In this document: piece after piece, positions 58,099-64,000 of the stretch
Position numbering within the stretch: position 1 is the first letter of the stretch
Layout: each line of letters begins with the position of its first letter
NCBI GenBank assembly: GCA_965217935.1
Contig: OZ244581.1
Location: 1,922,001-1,986,000, forward strand
Direction of reading: 5' to 3'
DNA: 64,000 bases
Origin: JBBROS01 sp965217935
GTDB taxonomy: Bacteria; Pseudomonadota; Alphaproteobacteria; Acetobacterales; Acetobacteraceae
Program-made: the position numbers and the translations under genes
Notes under the pieces: generated by a model
The model's database searches: none
The model's input: only the letters and a program-made list of their open reading frames with translations
Told to the model about the DNA's origin: nothing

Positions 58099-59730
58099 TC
58101 AGGCGTCGGGCTTGCCGTCCTTGAACCACAGCGGATGCGACCAGTTCCAGGCTTCCTTGTGCTTGATGGACTGCTCCTGGTTCCAGCCGCGCAAGCTTTT
58201 GCGCATCGCCACGACGTTCTCCTCCCACCACAGCCAGGCGTCCTGGTAGCTGTCGTAGAGGACCTTCTCGAGTTGCCAGTAGGTTTGCTGGCGCTTGGTG
58301 GGATCGATCTCGCCGCGGCCTGCCTCGATCAGCTTGATCGCCTCCTCGTCGTGGCTGCGGCCGAAGTTGAAGCCGCCGTCCGGCATGTAAAGACCGGTTG
58401 CCATGAGGTCCGGGTCGTAGATGTAGGTCCAGCCGCCCTCGGCGAGGTCGTAGTCGGCGTTCTGCAGCCGCGCGGTCACGGCGACGGGCGCCAGCAGGTC
58501 GACCTGCCAGTCCACGCCGACGTGGGCCAGCATGTTCTTGATCGCCTCGGCCTGGGTCCGGCCCTGTGCCGTGATGTTGTAATAGCCGCGCAAGGCGAGG
58601 CCGCCGCCGCCGTGCCCCGCCTCGGCCAGCAGCGACTTGGCAAGCTCCGGATCGTAGGGCACGGGCTTGAGGTCCGGATTATGGGCCCAGTGATCCTCGG
58701 GGTACATGCAGCTCGCGATCCGGGCGAGGCCGAACTGGGTGCCGGCGATCAGCGCGCGGCGGTCGATGGCGTGGCTGATCGCCTTGCGGACGCGGACATC
58801 CTGGCACGGGCCCTTCGCGCAGTTGAAGCGAAGCGCGTTGACCGTGTTCAGCGGCTGCACGTAGACCTTCAGGGCGGGGTCGTTCTTGATCACCGGGTAC
58901 TGCGACTTGTCGACCGAGAGCAACAGGTCGATCTTGCCGGCGCGCAGGTTGGCGAGGCGCACGGCGGGATCGGGGATGACCGTGATGGTGACGCCGTCGA
59001 AATACGGCATGCCGGGATTGCCCGACGCCTTGGCGAACCACCAATCGGGATTGCGCTTCAGCTTCACGAAATTGCCGGGGTTGGCCTGCTCCAGGAGGAA
59101 CGCCCCGGTGCCGACCGGATGGTTGTCGCAGCTTTCCGGGTCGTTCTTGAGGGCCGTCGGCGAGATCATGTAGCCCGGGACGTTGGCGATGATTCCGGGG
59201 AACGCCGCCCAGGGCTTCTTGAAGCGCCAGCGCAGGGTCAGGTCGTCCACGACCTCCACGTCATCGAGCGGCGCCAGCCAGCTCGCGCTCCAGGCTTGGC
59301 TCTTGGGGTCGCGGATCCACTCGATCACGGATTTCACCGCCGCCGCGTCGAGTTTCGTGCCGTCCTGGTACGTCACCCCGGCGCGCAGCTTCGTCACCGC
59401 CGACAGCGGGTTCTCGAAGGCGATGGAGGCCGCGAGCCACGGCACCGCGGGCCGGTAGCTACCGTCGGTGATCAGCAGCTTCTCGTAGAAGTTGTTGATG
59501 GTGAGCCAGTCGAGCACCGGCCAGTGGTTGGGGTTCATCTTGCCAACGTACTGCGCGGCGGCGGTCCGCAGGATGCCGCCGCGCACCGGCTTCTCCGTCT
59601 CGTCCCAGACCGCCCAGGGCTCGTTGAACGCGCCCGGGTTGCCGGCCGCCCCTGCCGGCTTGCTCAGCAGCAAGGAGCTTAAGCCAGCCAGTCCAAGCAT
59701 GATATCGCGGCGGTTAACCACTGTAGCCAT
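58099..59730 (-). CDS. Family-5 substrate-binding protein of the transporter
   Basis: The 543-residue periplasmic protein has a Tat-like signal peptide (NRRDIMLGLAGLSSLLLS, twin arginine at residues 7-8). It contains LRAGVTYQDGTKLDAAAVKS (family-5 core), HPVGTGAFLLEQ (the GtGpy motif) and VRKAISHAIDRRAL. The first gene of the operon, it sets substrate specificity, which cannot be read from sequence. It is distinct from the orphan binding protein at 27998. Confidence 0.93.
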   Translation of the reverse strand: MATVVNRRDIMLGLAGLSSLLLSKPAGAAGNPGAFNEPWAVWDETEKPVRGGILRTAAAQYVGKMNPNHWPVLDWLTINNFYEKLLITDGSYRPAVPWLAASIAFENPLSAVTKLRAGVTYQDGTKLDAAAVKSVIEWIRDPKSQAWSASWLAPLDDVEVVDDLTLRWRFKKPWAAFPGIIANVPGYMISPTALKNDPESCDNHPVGTGAFLLEQANPGNFVKLKRNPDWWFAKASGNPGMPYFDGVTITVIPDPAVRLANLRAGKIDLLLSVDKSQYPVIKNDPALKVYVQPLNTVNALRFNCAKGPCQDVRVRKAISHAIDRRALIAGTQFGLARIASCMYPEDHWAHNPDLKPVPYDPELAKSLLAEAGHGGGGLALRGYYNITAQGRTQAEAIKNMLAHVGVDWQVDLLAPVAVTARLQNADYDLAEGGWTYIYDPDLMATGLYMPDGGFNFGRSHDEEAIKLIEAGRGEIDPTKRQQTYWQLEKVLYDSYQDAWLWWEENVVAMRKSLRGWNQEQSIKHKEAWNWSHPLWFKDGKPDA

Positions 59731-59867
59731 GACGTTCCTCGTTTTCCGGCATAAGCCTTATTTTATCATTGAAAGATAACGGACGCTGCGTAGCAAGACA
59801 ACGTCCATTATGGATATTGCGATAATCAAGTGAATGGCCAGCCTACGACTTTCGGGGACAGGCCGCA
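59731..59867 (-). promoter_or_regulatory. AT-rich promoter region of the transporter operon
   Basis: On the minus strand TTGTCT, a 17-base spacer and TATCTT form a possible promoter. An inverted repeat TTATC-N7-GATAA (59763-59779) and GGACG/CGTCC arms lie around it and could bind a regulator. The interval also holds the 3' end spacing after the SDR gene. Confidence 0.35.
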
Positions 59868-60776
59868 TCACCTTGCTGCTCTGACACGTTTCGAGTTTGT
59901 CATGCCTCCGGCCAGTTGCGCGGGCCGCAAGTCCGGCCCCCAGGTGTGGACCGGCGGGTTTTCGGCTTCGAGGATCGGGGACAGGAACGTCCTCAGGAAG
60001 CTGTCGCTCTCGCCATGGAAAACGTAGAAGCGGTCGTTCAGGACCGCCTCCAGGGTCGCCTCGGCGATCTGCTCCGGCTCGACGCCGCTGCCCTGGAACT
60101 GGTCCGAGTTCGCCCGGTGCTCCAGATCGTTCCACTCGCGGTCGCTCCACGGCCGGTCGCCCGCCGGGCGGTTCCGCCAGGAGCGGTGGATGGCGGTGGC
60201 GACCATGCCGGGGCACACGACGGAGACGCCGACCTGGGTGTTCGCCGCGATCAGTTCCGAGCGGAGCGATTGGCTGATCGACAGGCAGGCGGCCTTGGAG
60301 GAGGAGTAGGGCGCGTGCTCGCCCGTGCCGACGAAGGAGGCCAAAGAGGCGGTGTTGACCACGTGCGCGGGCTCGCCCTGCTCGATCAGGATGGGCACGA
60401 ACGCCTTGACGCCGTGCACGACGCCCCAGAAGTTCACGTCGTAAACCCAGCGCCAGTCGTCGAGCGACATCTTCCAGGTGGGGCCGGTGATGGACACGCC
60501 GGCGTTGTTGACGACGAGGTGCACCTTGCCGAAGGCGTCCAGCGTGGTCCGCGCCAGCGCCTCCACGTCGTCATACTTGGCGACGTCCGTACGCACGCCG
60601 ATCACGTCCATGCCCTTCGCCTTCAGGCCTGCCACGGCCCGATGGGCCGCGTCCTCCTCGATGTCGGCGATCAACAGCTTCATCCCCTCGCGCCCGAAGC
60701 GCTCGGCCATGGCAAAGCCGATCCCGCTCGCGCCGCCGGTGATCACCCCGACCTTGCCGTTCAGGTCCCGCATCAT
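59868..60776 (-). CDS. SDR family NAD(P)-dependent oxidoreductase
   Basis: The 302-residue classical SDR has the nucleotide motif TGGASGIGFAMAERF (about residues 13-27), NNAGVS, the catalytic Ser in VVNTASLASFVG and YSSSKAA (Tyr-xxx-Lys, about 156-162). A long C-terminal extension (about 210-300) with FYVFHGESDSFLRTF resembles SDRs acting on bulky alcohols or ketones. Its start overlaps the hydrolase stop (60773-60776), so the two are co-translated. Confidence 0.92.
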   Translation of the reverse strand: MMRDLNGKVGVITGGASGIGFAMAERFGREGMKLLIADIEEDAAHRAVAGLKAKGMDVIGVRTDVAKYDDVEALARTTLDAFGKVHLVVNNAGVSITGPTWKMSLDDWRWVYDVNFWGVVHGVKAFVPILIEQGEPAHVVNTASLASFVGTGEHAPYSSSKAACLSISQSLRSELIAANTQVGVSVVCPGMVATAIHRSWRNRPAGDRPWSDREWNDLEHRANSDQFQGSGVEPEQIAEATLEAVLNDRFYVFHGESDSFLRTFLSPILEAENPPVHTWGPDLRPAQLAGGMTNSKRVRAAR

Positions 60777-61681
60777 GCACGCTCCGTTGCAGAGGGCTGA
60801 GAAGCCCCGTCCGTTAAGTGCCGGGCGAACCAGTCCAGCGCCAGCTTCAGCGCGGGGCCGTGAAAACGGTCGTACACTTCGTAATGGGTGCAGGGAAACG
60901 TGCGCCGCTCGGCGACCGCGTTGGATTTGACGATCTCGAAGGCGGTGCCGCCCTGGAGCGCCGGCTCGTTGTATTCCTCGTTCTCCGCGTCGATGAACAG
61001 CGTGGGCGCGCGAACCCGCTCGGCGTCCCGGAGCGGCGCGTAGCCGAACTGGCGCGCCACATCCGGCGTGCCCTGCAGGCCGGGCGCCTGATCGACGCCC
61101 TGCGGGATCGACGGGTCGAGCCGGCCGCGCGCCTTGTCGGCCATGCGCCTGCGGGCGAGGTCAGCGAACCAGGCTTCGCGCGGGTGGCCGTAGCCGCCGA
61201 TCTGCGCCACCACCGCCTTCACCCGATCGTCGCTTCCGGCGACGGAGACGACGTGGCCGCCGCCGTAGCTCGTGCCCCAGAGCCCTGCGCGGGCCGGGTC
61301 AACGCCGTCTTCTGAAAGGAGCCACGCGAAGGCGGCGCGGATGTCCGCCACCTGGTCCAGCGGGTCCACCACCTCGCGCACCACCCGCACCTTCACCGTC
61401 CGCTCGCCGGACTCAGTCAGCATGGGTTCGCCGGCGTCCGGCGCCAATCGCCCGTCCGAGCCGCCCCAGCCTCGGTAATCAAACGTGAGGCAGATGAAGC
61501 CCGCTTCGGCGAAGGGCTTGGCGTAGCGTTCCGCCAGGTGCTCCTTCAGCCCGCCCCAACCATGGCACAGGAGGATCGCCGGCCGCGCCCCGGCCGCGGC
61601 CCGCGGCTTGAACACCTCGGCCGCGAGCCGCGAACCCTCGCTCCAAAGCGTCACCGGGCGGTGGTCGATCTCGTATGCCAT
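60773..61681 (-). CDS. Alpha/beta hydrolase
   Basis: The 302-residue hydrolase has the oxyanion-hole stretch LLCHGWGGLKEHLAERY, the fold motif CLTFDYRGWGGSDGR, the nucleophile elbow GTSYGGG (Ser about 147), the acid near LFIDAENEEYNEPAL, and the catalytic His in PCTHYEVYD. It is of the dienelactone hydrolase/X-Pro dipeptidase-like type. It is the first gene of the pair with the SDR, divergent from the TetR-type regulator; GAGGGG precedes the ATG. Confidence 0.88.
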   Translation of the reverse strand: MAYEIDHRPVTLWSEGSRLAAEVFKPRAAAGARPAILLCHGWGGLKEHLAERYAKPFAEAGFICLTFDYRGWGGSDGRLAPDAGEPMLTESGERTVKVRVVREVVDPLDQVADIRAAFAWLLSEDGVDPARAGLWGTSYGGGHVVSVAGSDDRVKAVVAQIGGYGHPREAWFADLARRRMADKARGRLDPSIPQGVDQAPGLQGTPDVARQFGYAPLRDAERVRAPTLFIDAENEEYNEPALQGGTAFEIVKSNAVAERRTFPCTHYEVYDRFHGPALKLALDWFARHLTDGASQPSATERA

Positions 61682-62006
61682 GATCCCCTCGACAGCGCTG
61701 CTCAGGGCCGATGCGCCGGCTCGGCCACGGACGCGGGCCCGACGGTCGGACGGCAGGCGATACCGTCATGGCCCGGACGACCCTTTTGAGGTTCCATCGG
61801 CTGCGGCAAAGGTTCGCAGCGGTCGGGTCCGGACATTGCTCGCTCCCTGATTGAGACTTTGAATATGACCAAATCACCGCCCACCGCCATTGTCAATCGC
61901 CACCTTTGAGAAACACGGTTTGCCAGAAAGACAGGACAAGGCGGCGCAAAGCCCCCGCAACGCGGAGGCGCGGTGACACAAAGGGCCGTTCTCGCTATGG
62001 CATGGC
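61682..62006. other. 325-base divergent interval between hydrolase and TetR-type gene
   Basis: The centre (61850-61930) is AT-rich (GAGACTTTGAATATGACCAA) and probably holds both promoters. A 44-codon Pro-rich frame with a fair ribosome site (AGGGAG before ATG at 61836, ending 61702, minus strand) lies between it and the hydrolase gene. It is not recognised and may be a leader or chance frame. Confidence 0.4.
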
Positions 62007-63266
62007 ATGGCGAACCCTCCAGCACTCCATCCTGACGCCGATCACGGCGGGCGCCCCAAGCCAAGCCGCTTTGACCGCCGCAAAGAGGAGATACTCAACG
62101 CCGCAGGCGCCCTCTTCAACCGCCATGGGCTGCGCGACGCGACGCTGGCCGTCATCGCTGCCGACATCGGCCTGAACCTCAAGAGCCTTCGCTATTATTT
62201 CGAGCGGCGTGAGGACCTCGTCGCGGCCGCTTTCACGCGCTCCATCGAGCTGCACCGTGAACTGGTGCAGGATGCGCTCGCCGAAGGGGAGCCCGAGGCC
62301 CGGGTCCGCCGCTTCGTTCGCGGCTATTTCGCGCTGCAGGCGAGCGTGAAGCGGGGCAGCCGCCCGGAGTTCGTCCATTTCGGCGACCTGCGCGCGCTGA
62401 CCGAGCCCCATTCCAGCATTGTCTGGGCAGCCTACGTCCGCTTGTTCAAGTCGCTTCGACAGTTGTTCCGGACGCCTCGGATCAGTTGGTGCCGGGCCCG
62501 GCTGAACGCTTCCACGCACATGCTCCTGTCGCAGCTGCTGTGGTCGGTCGTCTGGATCGACGCCTATTTCCCGGAGGACTATCCGCGCGTCGCCGAACAT
62601 TTCGGCGACATCCTGCTGGGCGGCATCTCGTCCGTTTCGGCTGGTCTGCCGCGCGTCTCGGGAGCGCCGGCCGCGCCGGGCCTAGAGTTGGATCGCCTGT
62701 CCCAGGACTCCTTTCTGCGCACGGCGACGGTGCTGATCAACCAGTTCGGCTACCGGGGCGCGTCCGTTGACCGCATCTCGGCGGAGCTGGGCGTGAGCAA
62801 GGGCGCCTTCTACCATTACAACGAAACGCGCGACGGGCTCGTCGTGGCCTGCTTCGAGCAGACCTTCGCGCGCCTGCGCGAGGCGCAGGACGCGGCGCTC
62901 GCGAGCGAGACGAGCGGCCTTTCGCAAGCGGCTGCCGCGGCCGTCCTGCTGGTCAACCAGCAGATGCTGGACAGCGGCACGCTGCTGCGCACCTCGGCGC
63001 TCACGGCCATCGGGCCTGAGCTGCGCGCCAGGGTCAACGAGAGAATGGCGCAGCTGACGCTGCGGTTCGCCGACATGCTGAACGACGGAATGGTCGACGG
63101 CTCCGTGCGCCTTTGCAACGTGCATATCGCGGCCGAGATGATGACCGCCACCATCAACTCGGCCGAAGAGCTCGATCGTTGGGTGAACACGGCGACGGCG
63201 GACAACGCCGCCGAGCTTTACGTCCGGCCCTTGCTCGCCGGGCTGCTGGCCACCCCAGGCCCCTGA
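62007..63266 (+). CDS. Regulator with two TetR-type DNA-binding domains
   Basis: The 419-residue protein is double the usual TetR length. The first helix-turn-helix is at about residues 24-70 (ILNAAGALFNRHGLRDATLA, LKSLRYYFERREDLV). The second is at about 233-280 (LINQFGYRGASVDRISAELG, KGAFYHYNETRDGLV). Each is followed by a helical ligand-domain-like region. It probably controls the divergent hydrolase-SDR pair and perhaps the thiolase gene downstream, in response to a fatty-acyl or related ligand, by analogy with other TetR proteins next to such genes. Confidence 0.9.
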   Translation: MANPPALHPDADHGGRPKPSRFDRRKEEILNAAGALFNRHGLRDATLAVIAADIGLNLKSLRYYFERREDLVAAAFTRSIELHRELVQDALAEGEPEARVRRFVRGYFALQASVKRGSRPEFVHFGDLRALTEPHSSIVWAAYVRLFKSLRQLFRTPRISWCRARLNASTHMLLSQLLWSVVWIDAYFPEDYPRVAEHFGDILLGGISSVSAGLPRVSGAPAAPGLELDRLSQDSFLRTATVLINQFGYRGASVDRISAELGVSKGAFYHYNETRDGLVVACFEQTFARLREAQDAALASETSGLSQAAAAAVLLVNQQMLDSGTLLRTSALTAIGPELRARVNERMAQLTLRFADMLNDGMVDGSVRLCNVHIAAEMMTATINSAEELDRWVNTATADNAAELYVRPLLAGLLATPGP

Positions 63267-63386
63267 GCGGCCGGGCGGCGCCCGCGGCGCCGAGGCCCGC
63301 GCGCCAAACCTGCGATCCTGGCGTGGTGGAGATAACGGATCATGCCCTTTATCTTAAACGCTTGCCATTTGCTGATATTTCGGAGC

Positions 63387-63402
63387 ACAGTGGTCGTACT
63401 GT
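63387..63402. promoter_or_regulatory. Inverted repeat upstream of the thiolase gene
   Basis: ACAGT-GGTCGT-ACTGT (63387-63402) lies 52 bases before the thiolase ATG, in an AT-rich stretch. It could be an operator for the adjacent TetR-type regulator. Confidence 0.35.
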
Positions 63403-63453
63403 CTTTCTCAAGATCAAATTCCGATGCGCACCGCCGCGCACCAGGAGGGGTAA

Positions 63454-64000
63454 ATGACCGAGGCCGTAATCGTCGCCACTGCCCGCACGCCGATTGGAAA
63501 AGCCTACCGTGGCGCGTTCAACGACACGCAGGGCCAGGCGCTCGCCGGTTACGCGATCGGCGAGGCCGTGCGCCGCGCGGGCATCGAGCCCGGCGAGGCC
63601 GAGGACGTCGTCCTGGGCTGCGCCCTCCAGCAGGGCTCGACCGGCATGAACGTCGCGCGGCAGGCGGCGCTCTGGGCAGGCCTGCCGGAGAGCGTGCCCG
63701 GCATGACCATCGACCGCCAATGCGGGTCCGGCCTGATAGCGATCGCCACGGCTGCCAAGGGCATCCTGAACGGGGAACTCGGCATCGCGGTCGCCGGCGG
63801 CGTGGAGTCGATCTCGCTGGTTCAGAACGAGCACATGAACGGCCACCGCGCCGCCGACCCCAAGTTGCTGGCCGAGGCGCCTGGGATCTACATGGCCATG
63901 ATCGAAACGGCCGAGATCGTCGCCCGCCGCTACGGCATCAGCCGCGAGGCGCAGGATGAGTATGCCCTCCAGTCGCAGCGGCGCACCGCCGAGGCGCAGG
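63454..64000 (+). CDS. Acetyl-CoA acetyltransferase (thiolase), 3' end outside the window
   Basis: The visible 182 codons match thiolase family enzymes: AVIVATARTPIGKAYRGAF at the start, the active-site Cys in IDRQCGSGLIAIATAAKGI (Cys about 88), and VAGGVESISLVQNE. AGGAGGGG lies 6 bases before the ATG. Thiolases cleave or form acetoacetyl-CoA or longer 3-ketoacyl-CoA; the specificity cannot be told from the half present. It suggests a beta-oxidation-like function for this locus. Confidence 0.94.
   Translation, partial: MTEAVIVATARTPIGKAYRGAFNDTQGQALAGYAIGEAVRRAGIEPGEAEDVVLGCALQQGSTGMNVARQAALWAGLPESVPGMTIDRQCGSGLIAIATAAKGILNGELGIAVAGGVESISLVQNEHMNGHRAADPKLLAEAPGIYMAMIETAEIVARRYGISREAQDEYALQSQRRTAEAQ

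Noticed and set aside
59760..63350. Shared AGATAACGGA upstream of the transporter operon and the thiolase gene as a common operator
   Set aside because: The match is only ten bases, the flanking bases do not agree and the positions relative to the genes differ; it may be chance.

Overview
The window is a GC-rich chromosomal segment of an alphaproteobacterium, most likely from Rhodospirillales/Acetobacteraceae. This is inferred from codon usage, the DUF3126 and DUF1330 genes, Tat-exported family-5 solute-binding proteins, an alphaproteobacterial-type acetolactate synthase, and heavy use of ATGA/GTGA start-stop overlaps. No rRNA, tRNA or CRISPR array was seen.

Bases 1-27,700 are core genome. 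They hold a partial secreted-protein gene and a DedA-type membrane protein; the complete elongasome operon mreB-mreC-mreD-mrdA-rodA (minus strand); two small glycine-zipper lipoproteins; leuA preceded by a leucine-rich leader peptide with two mutually exclusive hairpins (an attenuator); a DUF1330 protein; a sugar-transferase-like gene; the ilvB-ilvN-ilvC branched-chain operon, whose promoter probably lies inside the AT-rich tail of miaA; serB, ybaK-like and hemW; the chaperone genes grpE-dnaK-dnaJ with an intergenic hairpin; and a TPP riboswitch followed by thiC and a SirB1-type gene. Two inverted copies of a 108-bp two-hairpin repeat flank the thiC neighbourhood.

Bases 27,700-35,700 hold transport and metabolic genes: a solute-binding protein, a histidine phosphatase with an amidohydrolase, and two exported proteins. 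They also show decay: a truncated serine hydrolase and a GNAT acetyltransferase with two frameshifts.

Bases 35,700-54,100 are a mobile, lower-GC accessory island. It starts with five TATACG hexamers, a small ORF and a C5-methyltransferase beheaded by an insertion sequence. Next comes an operon encoding a family-5 binding-protein-like lobe, a helical-repeat protein, a nucleotidyltransferase fused to a PqqD-like domain, and a P-loop kinase cut by an IS6 element. Then follows a tightly coupled three-gene operon encoding a C2H2 zinc-finger protein, a coiled-coil protein and an Hsp70-like ATPase with a C-terminal Cys4 motif. These two operons are the best candidates for undescribed systems. The right part is a pile-up of nested elements: an IS3 element inside another IS3 element, an IS6 fragment, a group II intron tail, and a 4.7-kb Tn3-family transposon with 38-bp ends abutting the cut gene of a second Tn3-family transposase.

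Bases 54,140-64,000 return to metabolic genes: a complete dipeptide/oligopeptide ABC transporter operon (binding protein, two permeases, two ATPases), an SDR oxidoreductase and alpha/beta hydrolase pair, a divergent regulator with two TetR DNA-binding domains, and the start of an acetyl-CoA acetyltransferase gene that runs off the right edge. Together these look like an uptake and degradation locus.
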